A DNA stretch of 60,743 nucleotides from Clostridiaceae bacterium (GCA_021771025.1 JAETPW010000007.1:1-60743); one strand, 5' to 3'; counted from the stretch's first letter, positions 25,826 to 35,378 are shown. The notes: generated by a model not told the origin, from the sequence alone. Numbers and translations are program-made.

Positions 25826-25878
25826 GAGGGGCAGACCCCGTCAGTGCAAAAATGAGTTAACAGGGTCTAACCCTCTTA
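25823..25878. repeat. REP-like hairpin at the end of the GH15 gene
   Basis: TAAGAGGG (25823-25830, including the stop codon TAA) pairs with CCCTCTTA (25871-25878), with inner CAGACCC and GGGTCT also complementary. It resembles GGGTCTGACCCC-type REP sequences and could also act as a terminator. Confidence 0.6.
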
Positions 25879-25992
25879 GCTCACGATCATTTGTTTTAGA
25901 CTTGCCAACTAATCTTTTTTGCGATAGAATAATAATTGCCTAAGAAAATGGGTAATCTAAAACAAGATGTTAAGCAAAATTAACATCAATAG

Positions 25993-27012
<1,020 letters not shown>

Positions 27013-27028
27013 GCCAAAAAAGATTAAG

Positions 27029-27075
27029 AATAAGAATAAAAATGAGAATTGATTCATTTCAGTTCTTATTTTTTT
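27029..27075 (+). terminator. Terminator after gap
   Basis: AATAAGAA (27029-27036) pairs with TTCTTATT (27063-27070), with inner AAATGA/TCATTT, and is followed by a T-run. Confidence 0.75.
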
Positions 27076-27153
27076 GTTACTGGATAATACTTTTATATTA
27101 AAGATGACTTGGGTTTAGAGCGGATTCATTCCTCAAAACCATTATCCAGTAAC
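27076..27153. repeat. Short arm-and-core element, copy 1
   Basis: GTTACTGGATAAT (27076-27088) pairs perfectly with ATTATCCAGTAAC (27141-27153). Inside lies a core with GACTTGGGTTTAGAGCGGAT, then TCATTCCTCAAAACC. The core recurs at 43371-43439 and partly at 29298-29321, with different outer arms. No coding frame. Confidence 0.75.
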
Positions 27154-27181
27154 ATTTTTTTAAGTATTTTATTTATTAATG

Positions 27182-27210
27182 TTGACAAAAAAAATAAAAA
27201 GCAGTATCAT
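27182..27210 (+). promoter_or_regulatory. Promoter of the ytrABC-like operon
   Basis: TTGACA (27182-27187), 17-base spacer, TATCAT (27205-27210). The palindromic operator follows directly. Confidence 0.7.
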
Positions 27211-27230
27211 TGTATTATGCAAGTAATACA
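27211..27230. promoter_or_regulatory. Putative YtrA-type operator
   Basis: TGTATTA-TGCAAG-TAATACA is a perfect inverted repeat beginning one base after the -10 box, over the expected transcription start. It lies 21 bases before the GntR-family gene, so autorepression by that protein is the obvious reading. Confidence 0.65.
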
Positions 27231-27250
27231 ATTAAGAAAGGATAGATAAG

Positions 27251-27613
27251 GTGAACTACGTATTTGATAATGAAAGACCAATTTATGTTCAACTAGTAGA
27301 AATGCTAAGAATAGAAATTGCATCAGGAACCCTAAAAAAAGGGGAAAGAATCCCTTCAGTAAGAGAGCTAGCACTTATGGCAAGGGTAAATCCAAATACC
27401 ATGCAAAAAGCATTAGCAGAATTAGAAGACGAAAAATTAGTATATACAGAAAGAACAAATGGGAAATTCGTAACCAACGACGAAAAATTACTTAAGCAAG
27501 TAAAACAAGAATTAGCCAAACAACAAGTAAGCCATTATCTAGAAGGAATGAAACAACTAGGAATAAACCAAGAAGAAGCCATTCAATACTTGCAAGAGTT
27601 AGGAGGGAAGTAG
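27251..27613 (+). CDS. GntR-family regulator, YtrA subfamily
   Basis: The 120 aa size, with only a short helical tail after the DNA-binding domain, is typical of YtrA-type regulators. Motifs: DNERPIYVQLVEMLRIEIASG, then the winged helix GERIPSVRELALMARVNPNTMQKALAELE and VYTERTNGKFV. The start is a GTG after AAGGATAGATAAG. It is followed after 1 base by an ABC ATPase, the standard YtrA arrangement; these regulators usually repress their own transporter operon in response to cell-envelope stress or antibiotics. A matching palindromic operator lies over its promoter. Confidence 0.9.
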   Translation: MNYVFDNERPIYVQLVEMLRIEIASGTLKKGERIPSVRELALMARVNPNTMQKALAELEDEKLVYTERTNGKFVTNDEKLLKQVKQELAKQQVSHYLEGMKQLGINQEEAIQYLQELGGK

Positions 27614-27614
27614 C

Positions 27615-28310
27615 ATGGAATTACTAGAATGTAAACAATTAAGTAAAGAATTTGACCAAAAACAAATCTTAAAAAACATTAACCTAAAAATACCAAGAGG
27701 GAAAATCATTGGTCTTTTAGGAAAAAATGGAGCAGGAAAAACAACCTTGATCAAATTAATCAATGATTTATTAGTTCCTACTAGTGGAGAAGTTTTAATT
27801 CATGGTGAAAAACCAAATGTCAATTCAAAAAAAATCATATCGTATTTACCAGAAAGAACCTACTTAGATAAAAGTATGACCATTTCTCAGGTATTTGACT
27901 ACTTTGAAGATTTTTATGATAACTTTGACCGAAAAAAAGCAGAGCAACTATTAAACGATTTAAAATTACAATTAACAACCAGAATTTCTAAAATGTCAAA
28001 AGGAATGCAAGAAAAACTACAACTAATCCTTGTCATGAGTAGAGAAGCAGAACTATATATCCTAGATGAACCATTAGGAGGAGTCGATCCAGCAACAAGA
28101 GACTATATCTTAGATACCATTTTATCTAACTTTAAAGAAGGTTCAAGTGTAATCATATCAACACACTTAATCTCTGATATAGAAAGAATACTAGACGAAG
28201 TCATTTTCATGAATGAGGGACAAATCGTTCTTACCTCTTCGGCGGACGAATTAAGAAACAAAGAAAAAGCATCCATTGACGAAATATTTAGGAGGTGTTT
28301 TAAATGTTAG
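27615..28310 (+). CDS. ABC transporter ATP-binding protein (YtrB-like)
   Basis: The 231 aa ATPase has Walker A GKNGAGKTTLIKL, signature MSKGMQEKLQLIL (degenerate, where LSGGQ is usual) and Walker B LYILDEPLGGVDP, with the switch His in STHLISD. It pairs with the membrane protein encoded next (7-base overlap). Such pairs under YtrA control act in envelope stress or peptide-antibiotic response rather than nutrient import. The substrate is unknown. Confidence 0.9.
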   Translation: MELLECKQLSKEFDQKQILKNINLKIPRGKIIGLLGKNGAGKTTLIKLINDLLVPTSGEVLIHGEKPNVNSKKIISYLPERTYLDKSMTISQVFDYFEDFYDNFDRKKAEQLLNDLKLQLTTRISKMSKGMQEKLQLILVMSREAELYILDEPLGGVDPATRDYILDTILSNFKEGSSVIISTHLISDIERILDEVIFMNEGQIVLTSSADELRNKEKASIDEIFRRCFKC

Positions 28311-29095
28311 GAAAACTATTAAAATATGACTTAAAATGGAACTATAAACCATTACTTGTCTTTTATGGATTAGCTATTCTATTTTCTCTAATGGCAAGAG
28401 GGTTAAGTGAAATTGAAAACTCATTACTATTTACCATAATAGGGCAAATATGCTATGCAGTATCCATAGCCATGATGATTAACATCATCATCAATAACCT
28501 AATGAGATGTTGGGCAAGAATGGTGAGAAACGTATACAAAGATGAATCCTACTTAACACATACATTGCCAGTAAGAAAAAAAGACATCTTTTCCGCAAAA
28601 GTATTAGCAGGAATCATAACCATGTTCACCTCCATTTTAGTGATTTTCATCTGCTTATTCATTAGTTATTATTCACCAGAAAATATGAATGGACTAAAAC
28701 TTGCTTTAACTACAATGAGTTCTACTATAGGAATGCAAACTAGTTTATTTGTAGCCATCTTTATTGGCATTGTTTTTCTAGAATTTGTCTTTATGCTTAT
28801 CTCCGGCTACCTAGGAATCATTCTTGGTCACCGTTCTAACAATCAAAAAGTCATCAAATCCATAATCTTTGGTTTTCTGGCTTTTATGGTAATGTCAATC
28901 ACTAGTGTACTGATTTTATTTATTATGGCTTTATTTAACCAAGAAATCATGAACCTATTCAATACAGTAGCAGAGCCTAGTGCAGACACATTAAGATTTT
29001 TAATATATGGAGGATCAACATTGTATATCATCTACATAATCATTTATTACTTCCTAGGAAACAAATTATTAAAAAAAGGAATCAACGTAGACTAA
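28304..29095 (+). CDS. ABC transporter permease (YtrC/ABC-2-like)
   Basis: The 263 aa product has about six membrane segments (roughly residues 17-37, 45-68, 100-125, 145-170, 185-208 and 235-255). The cytoplasmic start MLGKLLKYDLKWNYKPL and the SYLTHTLPVRKKDIFSAK loop are typical of small ABC-2 permeases. It overlaps the ATPase gene by 7 bases. A palindromic-arm element begins 15 bases after its stop, so this element may shape the 3' end of the operon mRNA. Confidence 0.85.
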   Translation: MLGKLLKYDLKWNYKPLLVFYGLAILFSLMARGLSEIENSLLFTIIGQICYAVSIAMMINIIINNLMRCWARMVRNVYKDESYLTHTLPVRKKDIFSAKVLAGIITMFTSILVIFICLFISYYSPENMNGLKLALTTMSSTIGMQTSLFVAIFIGIVFLEFVFMLISGYLGIILGHRSNNQKVIKSIIFGFLAFMVMSITSVLILFIMALFNQEIMNLFNTVAEPSADTLRFLIYGGSTLYIIYIIIYYFLGNKLLKKGINVD

Positions 29096-29110
29096 TCATA
29101 CACAAAAGTA

Positions 29111-29301
29111 GCTCAAAAGTAAGGAGTTTCTCGTGTCTTATTGTTTATTCATTTATGTCTGACAGTTCCCTAAGACCCGCGTTAGGCTTAAAACCCGATT
29201 ACCAGCTTCCATGTGAGGGACCGAAGGGTTTTAAAAAGACCCTGCTATGGAAGGACTAAATGAATAAACAATAAGACACGAGAAACTCCTTACTTTTGAG
29301 C
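29111..29301. repeat. Palindromic-arm element, copy 3 (101-base core, 45 bp arms)
   Basis: Arms 29111-29155 and 29257-29301 are perfect complements (outer end GCTCAAAAGTAAGGAGTTTC). The core 29156-29256 has the same orientation as copy 2: TGACAGTTCCCTAAGACCCG, then TAGGCTTAAAACCC, and ends CCTGCTATGGAAGGAC. The right arm ends in GAGC at the point where a partial copy of the short element family continues (GGACTCATTCCTCAAAACCA), suggesting insertion into, or arm formation from, an older repeat. Confidence 0.9.
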
Positions 29302-29410
29302 GGACTCATTCCTCAAAACCAATTCACCATTAACTATTCATCCCATTTACACTACTCTAAGCTGATAAAGTTGTAAACGGTAACAATAAAAAAGAGATTG
29401 ATAAAAAGAA

Positions 29411-29440
29411 AAAAAGAATACTTGAAAAGTATTCTTTTTT
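29411..29440 (+). terminator. Terminator overlapping the pgk promoter
   Basis: AAAAAGAATACTT and AAGTATTCTTTTTT form a strong hairpin with T-run. Its loop and right arm contain the -35 box of the pgk promoter. Confidence 0.8.
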
Positions 29441-29450
29441 AGTATAAAAT
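29422..29450 (+). promoter_or_regulatory. Promoter of pgk
   Basis: TTGAAA (29422-29427), 17-base spacer, TAAAAT (29445-29450), about 70 bases before the pgk ribosome site. Confidence 0.6.
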
Positions 29451-29527
29451 AGTATTGCCAAGACAAAAACAGGAAATACTAGAAACAAAGATTTCTAGTC
29501 AATAGAAATAAAAAGGAGGAAATTTTC

Positions 29528-30712
29528 ATGAACAAAAAAACAATCAAAGATATCGACTTAACAGGAAAAAAAGTATTTGTCCGTTGTGACTTTAATGTAC
29601 CCATGGACGAAAACCAAACCATTACCGACAACACTAGAATTGTAGCAGCATTGCCAACCATTCGTTATTTATTAGACCAAGGATGTAAAATCATTTTAGC
29701 CTCTCACTTAGGAAGACCAAAAGGAGAAGTAAAACCAGAATTTTCATTGCAACCAGTAGCAAAAGAATTAGCCAAACTATTAGGAATAGAAGTCATCATG
29801 GCAAAAGACGTTATCGGAGAAGATGCAATGACAAAAGCAACAAACCTAAAATCAGGAGAAATCTTACTATTAGAAAACGTAAGATTTCACCGCGAGGAAA
29901 CCGACAATGACCCAGAATTTGCCAAAAAATTAGCATCCATGGCAGAAGTATTTGTAAACGACGCTTTCGGAACAGCACACCGTGCCCATGCCTCAACAAC
30001 AGGAATCGCAGACTACTTACCAGCCGTATCAGGATTCCTTATCGAAAAAGAACTAAAATTCTTAGGAGGAGCCCTAGAAAATCCAGAAAGACCATTTGTT
30101 GCTATCTTAGGAGGAGCAAAAGTTTCCGACAAAATAGGAGTCATTGATAGTCTATTAGAAAGAGTAGATACATTAATGATTGGTGGAGGAATGGCATATA
30201 CTTTCTTTAAGGCACAAGGATATGAAGTAGGAAATTCAATTTGTGAACTAGACAAATTAGAATTAGCCAAAAACCTAATGGAAAAAGCAAAACAAAAAGG
30301 GGTAAAATTCCTATTACCAGTAGACAATCGTGTAGCACAAACCATAGCAGAAGACGCAGAAAGTAAAATCGTCAAAAGTTCACAAATTCCAGAAAATTGG
30401 GAAGGATTAGATATCGGACCAGAAACCATAGAAATGTACACCAAAGAACTACAAAATGCCAAAACAGTAGTATGGAATGGACCAGTAGGATTTTCTGAAA
30501 TAGCTCAATTTGCCACCGGAACAAATAGTATAGCAAAAGCGCTAGCTCAAATCGATGCAGTAACCATCATCGGAGGAGGAGACTCAGCAGCAGCAGTAGA
30601 ACGTTCAGGATTAGCAGACAAAATGACTCACATCTCAACAGGAGGAGGAGCATCATTAGAATTTTTAGAAGGAAAAAAATTACCAGGAATTGAATGTTTG
30701 CTAGGGAAATAA
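29528..30712 (+). CDS. pgk: Phosphoglycerate kinase
   Basis: It transfers the acyl phosphate of 1,3-bisphosphoglycerate to ADP. Motifs: [13 protein letters not shown] (substrate-binding), [36 protein letters not shown], and the C-terminal GPVGFSE and [12 protein letters not shown]. Length 394 aa is normal. AAAAGGAGGAAA precedes the ATG. The last codons and the stop lie inside the left arm of a REP-like inverted repeat, so the C-terminal LLGK is partly encoded by the repeat. tpiA follows after this repeat. Confidence 0.97.
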   Translation: MNKKTIKDIDLTGKKVFVRCDFNVPMDENQTITDNTRIVAALPTIRYLLDQGCKIILASHLGRPKGEVKPEFSLQPVAKELAKLLGIEVIMAKDVIGEDAMTKATNLKSGEILLLENVRFHREETDNDPEFAKKLASMAEVFVNDAFGTAHRAHASTTGIADYLPAVSGFLIEKELKFLGGALENPERPFVAILGGAKVSDKIGVIDSLLERVDTLMIGGGMAYTFFKAQGYEVGNSICELDKLELAKNLMEKAKQKGVKFLLPVDNRVAQTIAEDAESKIVKSSQIPENWEGLDIGPETIEMYTKELQNAKTVVWNGPVGFSEIAQFATGTNSIAKALAQIDAVTIIGGGDSAAAVERSGLADKMTHISTGGGASLEFLEGKKLPGIECLLGK

Positions 30713-30901
30713 AGGGGACGCCCTTTTCTTCCCTACTAAAAATTTCCCTACTTAAAAAACAGTAAAGATAGAAATTCATAGGGGAAAACCACTAAACTTG
30801 CCTATTAACGGTTTTTCTATAAAAATCAAATCAACACAAAAATAATGTGCAATAGGGAAAAAAACGATAGGGAAAAAAAGGGCGTCCCCCTTATTTCCCT
30901 A
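30702..30901. repeat. REP-like inverted repeat, family 3 copy 1
   Basis: TAGGGAAATAAAGGGGACGC at the left pairs with its near reverse complement at the right (GCGTCCCCCTTATTTCCCTA), with further complementarity through CCCTTTTCTTCCCTA. The left arm contains the last three pgk codons and its stop. Further copies lie at 36956 and 42071. The GGGGACG core is like REP sequences spread by RAYT transposases; no such gene is in the window. Confidence 0.85.
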
Positions 30902-30931
30902 CCCTAGAAGATAAAGATAAGGAGGAGTAAA

Positions 30932-31690
30932 ATGAGAAAAAAAGTGATTGCAGGAAATTGGAAAATGAATATGCTTCCTAATGAAGCAATTGGTTTCATT
31001 ACCGAATTAACCCCTTTAGTAAAAAGTGCAACTCATGATGTAGTCTTATGCGTGCCATATACAGACTTGTTTTATGCTCTATTAACTGCTCAAAATACGA
31101 ATATTCGTATAGGAGCACAAAACATGAGCCAATACGAAAAGGGAGCCTATACAGGGGAAATAGCAGCACCTATGTTAAAGTCCATTGGCGTTTCTCACGT
31201 TATTATTGGTCATTCAGAAAGAAGGCAATATTTTAACGAGACAGATGAGGCAGTAAATGAAAAAGTAAAATCAGCCTTTAACCATGGACTTGAGCCTATT
31301 GTTTGTGTAGGAGAAACACTAGAACAAAGAGAAGCGGGAAAAGTAGACGAAGTCATTACGAGCCAAATGCAAAAAGCATTAGATGGATTAACTACTGAGC
31401 AAGTTCAAAAAACGATACTTGCTTATGAGCCAATCTGGGCCATAGGAACAGGAAAAACAGCAAGTAAAGAAGATGCGAATGAAGCAATTAAGGCCATCCG
31501 TAATAAAATTGCTGAAATCTATGGACAAATGACTGCTGACAGCGTTATAATACTATATGGTGGTAGTGTAAAATCCACAAACGCCAAAGAATTATTTGAA
31601 ATGTCAGATATAGACGGGGGATTAGTCGGAGGGGCTAGCCTTAAGGTAGAAGAATTTTCAAAAATAGTTAATTATGATACGCAAAAGTAA
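30932..31690 (+). CDS. tpiA: Triose-phosphate isomerase
   Basis: It interconverts dihydroxyacetone phosphate and glyceraldehyde 3-phosphate. Motifs: VIAGNWKMN (catalytic Asn-Lys), SHVIIGHSERRQYF (catalytic His), LAYEPIWAIGTGKTAS (catalytic Glu) and LYGGSVKSTNAKEL with the closing loop GGASLK. Length 252 aa is standard. AAGGAGGAG precedes the ATG. It lies between pgk and gpmI in one orientation. Confidence 0.97.
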   Translation: MRKKVIAGNWKMNMLPNEAIGFITELTPLVKSATHDVVLCVPYTDLFYALLTAQNTNIRIGAQNMSQYEKGAYTGEIAAPMLKSIGVSHVIIGHSERRQYFNETDEAVNEKVKSAFNHGLEPIVCVGETLEQREAGKVDEVITSQMQKALDGLTTEQVQKTILAYEPIWAIGTGKTASKEDANEAIKAIRNKIAEIYGQMTADSVIILYGGSVKSTNAKELFEMSDIDGGLVGGASLKVEEFSKIVNYDTQK

Positions 31691-31751
31691 AACAACTCAA
31701 TGAATCAATCACAAAGAGGTTTACTAAAAATCGTAAAGGAAGGTTGAAATC

Positions 31752-33287
31752 ATGAAAAAAAACGTAACTATGCTAATGATCTTAGATGGATTTGGTGATA
31801 ACCCTAATCCCGACGGCAATGCCATTAAATTAGCAAATACACCTAACATCGATAAACTAATGAAAAAATATCCAACAACAGATATATATACCAGTGGATT
31901 ACACGTAGGATTACCAGAAGGGCAAATGGGAAATTCAGAAGTTGGACACACCAATATTGGAGCAGGAAGAATTGTTTACCAAGAATTAACCAGAATTACT
32001 AAATCCATTGAAGAAGGAGACTTTTTCAGTAACCCAGAATTTATGGCAGCCATTGAAAACTGCCAAAAACATCATTCCAAATTACACATTTTAGGTTTAT
32101 TATCCGATGGAGGAGTGCATAGCCATATGAGACACTTATATGGTCTTTTAGAGATGGCAAAACGAAGAGATTTTGAAGATGTCTACGTTCACTGTTTCTT
32201 AGATGGAAGAGACACTCCACCAGCATCAGCAGAAGGATATATCCTAAAATTACAAGATAAAATGAAAGAAAAAGGAATCGGAAAAATAGCCTCTATCTCC
32301 GGAAGATTCTATGCTATGGATCGAGACAAAAGATGGCAAAGAGTTCAAAAATGTTATGATGCTTTAGTGAAAGGAGAAGGATTAAAAGCAACTGCGCCAG
32401 TAAAAGCCATTGAGGATTCTTACCAAAAAGAAGTATTTGATGAATTTGTAGAGCCAACCGTTATCTATAATGGTGATGATCCAGTAGCAACGATTGGAGA
32501 GAACGATTCAGTTATTTTCTTTAACTTCAGACCAGACCGTGCAAGAGAAATAACTCGTGCTATTGTTGATCCAGAATTCAATGAATTTGAAACTAAGAAA
32601 ATGAACTTATATTATGTCTGTTTCACCAATTACGATGAAACTATGCCAAATGTTCATGTTGCCTTCAAAAAAGAAGCGTTGAAAAATACATTTGGAGAAG
32701 TAGTGAGTCAAGCAAACCTTACTCAACTTCGTATTGCTGAAACAGAAAAATATGCTCATGTAACCTTCTTTTTCAACGGAGGAGAAGAAAAGCAATATCC
32801 GGGAGAAGATCGTATTTTAGTACCTTCTCCAAAAGTAGAAACCTACGATTTAAAACCAGAAATGAGTGCTTATGAAGTAACCGAAAAAGTAGTAGAAGCA
32901 CTAGAAAATGATCGTTACGATGTAGTCATTTTAAACTTTGCCAATACGGATATGGTAGGTCATACAGGAAGTTTACCAGCAGCCATCAAAGCAGTAGAAG
33001 CGGTGGACACTTGTGTAGGAAAAATAGTGAAAATCATCGAAGAAAAACAAGGAAATTTAATCATTACTGCAGACCATGGAAATGCAGAGCAAATGATCGA
33101 TTACCAAACAGGAGACCCACATACAGCTCACACGACAAATCCTGTACCAATCATTTTAGTTACACCAGACGAAAACTTACGATTAAAAGAACAAGGAAAA
33201 TTAGCAGATTTAGCACCAACTATGCTTGACTTAATGGGACTTGAAAAACCAGAAGAAATGACTGGTGAAAGCCTATTGTCCAATTAG
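31752..33287 (+). CDS. gpmI: 2,3-bisphosphoglycerate-independent phosphoglycerate mutase
   Basis: It converts 3-phosphoglycerate to 2-phosphoglycerate with a phosphoserine intermediate and two metal ions. Motifs: MLMILDGFG (metal Asp), [15 protein letters not shown] (catalytic Ser), [43 protein letters not shown] and [11 protein letters not shown]. Length 511 aa is typical. It ends the gap/pgk/tpi/gpm set; no enolase follows. A REP-like hairpin starts within 15 bases of its stop. Confidence 0.96.
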   Translation: MKKNVTMLMILDGFGDNPNPDGNAIKLANTPNIDKLMKKYPTTDIYTSGLHVGLPEGQMGNSEVGHTNIGAGRIVYQELTRITKSIEEGDFFSNPEFMAAIENCQKHHSKLHILGLLSDGGVHSHMRHLYGLLEMAKRRDFEDVYVHCFLDGRDTPPASAEGYILKLQDKMKEKGIGKIASISGRFYAMDRDKRWQRVQKCYDALVKGEGLKATAPVKAIEDSYQKEVFDEFVEPTVIYNGDDPVATIGENDSVIFFNFRPDRAREITRAIVDPEFNEFETKKMNLYYVCFTNYDETMPNVHVAFKKEALKNTFGEVVSQANLTQLRIAETEKYAHVTFFFNGGEEKQYPGEDRILVPSPKVETYDLKPEMSAYEVTEKVVEALENDRYDVVILNFANTDMVGHTGSLPAAIKAVEAVDTCVGKIVKIIEEKQGNLIITADHGNAEQMIDYQTGDPHTAHTTNPVPIILVTPDENLRLKEQGKLADLAPTMLDLMGLEKPEEMTGESLLSN

Positions 33288-33297
33288 AATATTTTTG

Positions 33298-33334
33298 TTT
33301 TGTCCAATTGGGGACGTTTCTTAAAAGGACAAAT
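33298..33334. repeat. REP-like hairpin, family 4 copy 1
   Basis: TTTGTCC and GGACAAA enclose AATTGGGGACG. The reverse complement of the hairpin at 49005-49036 shares CCAATTGGGGACG and GGACAAA. Both follow directly on gene ends. Confidence 0.6.
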
Positions 33335-33447
33335 TTTAGCGGAACACAGTTAAAAGTCAAAATATAGTTAACAAAAACTGTTAAAAAAGGAAAATTGCCC
33401 AAAGTAAGAAGATCCCCAAAAGGATATTTCATGAGTAAAAGGGGGAA

Positions 33448-33542
33448 GGATGAAAAATATTTTTATCCATCCAGTCTATGTAAGCTTCCAAAGTTTACAA
33501 ATAGTAAGAAAGAGGGAGTGTGTTGGCTTTGAAAGCTAACAT
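33448..33542 (+). promoter_or_regulatory. Structured leader family, copy C (before YezG-like gene)
   Basis: P1 GGATGAAAAA-TATTTTTATCC (33448-33468), then ATCCAGTCTATG, P2 TGTAAGCTT-CCA-AAGTTTACA and P3 TGTTGGCTTTGAAAGCTAACAT, nearly perfect. AGAGGGAGT lies just before GTG 33520, which opens a 9-codon ORF (LALKANIC after the start, TAG 33547-33549). The next gene's ATG at 33543 overlaps the end of this ORF exactly as in copy B. Confidence 0.75.
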
Positions 33543-34298
33543 ATGCTAGGAAATATGTTAAAACATACGCAAAAAATAAAAGAAACTTATGAAGATATTG
33601 AACGAAAGATTTTCTATATGATTCCAGAAAAGTGGGAAAAGATGTATTTATATGCGTCCATCATTGATGAGGAAAATACCGAGACGAAGGGGGAAATGTT
33701 TTTCTATTACATTCCCAAAGGAATTCTCAAAAAAAATCCTGTCAATGTGTACCAAATACCGGCTAAGTTCAATTTAGACGAAAAAGAATATTTAAGTTTG
33801 GTCGAACTTCTTTATCAAAAAATCAAAGAACTTCGTGAGGAATTTAAAAAAATTGAATTAGGAATGACATGGAGTAATGTAACATTTTCCATAGAAGGCG
33901 TAAAATTTAAAGCAGAATATCGTTATGATGATTTAGTTCACTCTGAATTTTCTAATTATGATCGTCATATTATTTGGCGCTATCGTTACTTAGGAATTAG
34001 ACCAGAGCAAGTCAATAAAGAAGAACGAGAAATGTTAAAACGTTATTTAACAGGAGCAAAAACATTTGTAAGAGAAGAAGTATATCAGTCAGGTATTTAC
34101 ATTAAAGACATCAAAAATATGGTAGACTTTGATACAACCAAAATAGAAACAGCCCAAGAAAATAACGCGCCAAAAAATATACCACAAGAACAGCAAAATC
34201 AATCACAATCCAATCAAAAAAGAGAAGAAAGACCAAGAAAAAATCAAATTCTTACCTTTTTAGATGAAATAGAAAAAGAAGAAAAGAAAAAGCAATAA
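33543..34298 (+). CDS. YezG-family (DUF600) immunity/antitoxin-like protein
   Basis: Residues about 10-175 match the YezG/DUF600 family: YMIPEKWEKMYLYASI, then IPAKFNLDEKEYLSLVELLY, ELREEFKK, YRYDDLVHSEFSNYDRHIIWRYRYLGIRPE. In Bacillus, YezG neutralises the LXG toxin YeeF. Here no LXG toxin is adjacent, so it is an orphan immunity protein or has another role. The C-terminal 70 residues (Gln/Lys/Glu-rich tail ending TFLDEIEKEE) are extra. It begins in leader copy C, overlapping a 9-codon ORF. Confidence 0.75.
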   Translation: MLGNMLKHTQKIKETYEDIERKIFYMIPEKWEKMYLYASIIDEENTETKGEMFFYYIPKGILKKNPVNVYQIPAKFNLDEKEYLSLVELLYQKIKELREEFKKIELGMTWSNVTFSIEGVKFKAEYRYDDLVHSEFSNYDRHIIWRYRYLGIRPEQVNKEEREMLKRYLTGAKTFVREEVYQSGIYIKDIKNMVDFDTTKIETAQENNAPKNIPQEQQNQSQSNQKREERPRKNQILTFLDEIEKEEKKKQ

Positions 34299-34395
34299 AA
34301 AGTTATCAATATTAGAGAAAATCAAAAAAATGAGGATCTCTAGAAAAATAAATCAAGGAACTATTCCAAAAACAAAATTGAAAGGAGCAATTAAA

Positions 34396-35088
34396 ATGAT
34401 TTATTCAAAAGAATTAGAAGAAATGTGCGTAGTAGCCAAAGGAGTAGACCATGGACCAGCACCAATCCCAGAAGAAGGAAAATGGGTCAAAGCCAAAGAA
34501 ATTAAAGATATTTCTGGTTTAACTCACGGAATTGGATGGTGTGCCCCACAACAAGGTGCGTGTAAATTAACCTTAAATATTAAAGAAGGAATCATCCAAG
34601 AAGCTTTAATAGAAACGATTGGATGTTCAGGAATGACCCATTCAGCAGCAATGGCAGGGGAAATCTTAACCGGAAAAACAATCTTAGAAGCATTAAACAC
34701 CGACTTAGTATGTGATGCCATAAATACAGCCATGAGAGAACTATTTTTACAAATCGTTTATGGAAGAAGTCAATCAGCCTTTTCAGAAGGAGGACTTCCT
34801 GTAGGTGCAGGAATGGAAGACTTAGGAAAAGGAAAAAGAAGTCAAACAGGAACCATTTATTCCAGCAAATTAAAAGGACCTAGATACTTAGAATTAGCAG
34901 AAGGGTACATAGTAGAAATTGGGTTAGACAAAGATGACCAAATTATTGGTTATAAATACGTTAACTTAGGAAAAATGATGGAAAACATCAAAAAAGGAAT
35001 TGCACCAGAAGAAGCAATTGAAAAAGCATCAGGAACCTATGGAAGGTTTGATGAAGCAGTGAAGAAAATAGATCCAAGAGAAGAATAA
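34396..35088 (+). CDS. NifU-like iron-sulfur scaffold partner of GGGtGRT protein
   Basis: The ATG at 34396 follows GAAAGGAGC; a longer frame from 34330 lacks a ribosome site. The 230 aa product contains an NifU-N-like region (GIGWCAPQQGACKLTL, ETIGCSGMTHSAAMAGEILTGKTILEAL) with three Cys at plausible cluster-binding positions, then a C-terminal strand-rich part (GYIVEIGLDKDDQIIGYKYV). Such scaffold proteins are known to sit beside the GGGtGRT family, which follows here after one small gene. The biochemical role of the pair is not known to me. Confidence 0.8.
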   Translation: MIYSKELEEMCVVAKGVDHGPAPIPEEGKWVKAKEIKDISGLTHGIGWCAPQQGACKLTLNIKEGIIQEALIETIGCSGMTHSAAMAGEILTGKTILEALNTDLVCDAINTAMRELFLQIVYGRSQSAFSEGGLPVGAGMEDLGKGKRSQTGTIYSSKLKGPRYLELAEGYIVEIGLDKDDQIIGYKYVNLGKMMENIKKGIAPEEAIEKASGTYGRFDEAVKKIDPREE

Positions 35089-35105
35089 AAATGGAGTAAA
35101 TAATT

Positions 35106-35378
35106 TTGAGAACATTTATTAATAGAAAGATGAAATTGGATATAGCAAAGAGACGTATAAAACGAGTCAAATCGATAAGATTAAGGAAACGTTTATTTAA
35201 AATTGTTAGAGAATTGGAAATTTTAATTACTTCTATGGAAATAGAGGAGTTATTAAGTTATATAGCTATTTGTGAAGAAGAAGAAAGCGTAGAATCTTTA
35301 GGAAAAGCAGCTAAAAGAATATTAAAATCGGTTGACTTAAACGATGAAAAAGAAGATACTGAGCCAGAATTTTGTTAA
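35106..35378 (+). CDS. hypothetical small basic/acidic protein
   Basis: The 90 aa frame starts at a TTG nine bases after GGAG. The first 45 residues are very basic (RKMKLDIAKRRIKRVKSIRLRKRL) in a shortened sense: a run of Lys and Arg; the second half is acidic (SMEIEELLSYIAICEEEE, then DEKEDTEPEFC). It lies between the NifU-like and GGGtGRT genes, 17 bases after the first. No family recognised. The unusual start and the lack of a strong ribosome site make it uncertain. Confidence 0.5.
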   Translation: MRTFINRKMKLDIAKRRIKRVKSIRLRKRLFKIVRELEILITSMEIEELLSYIAICEEEESVESLGKAAKRILKSVDLNDEKEDTEPEFC

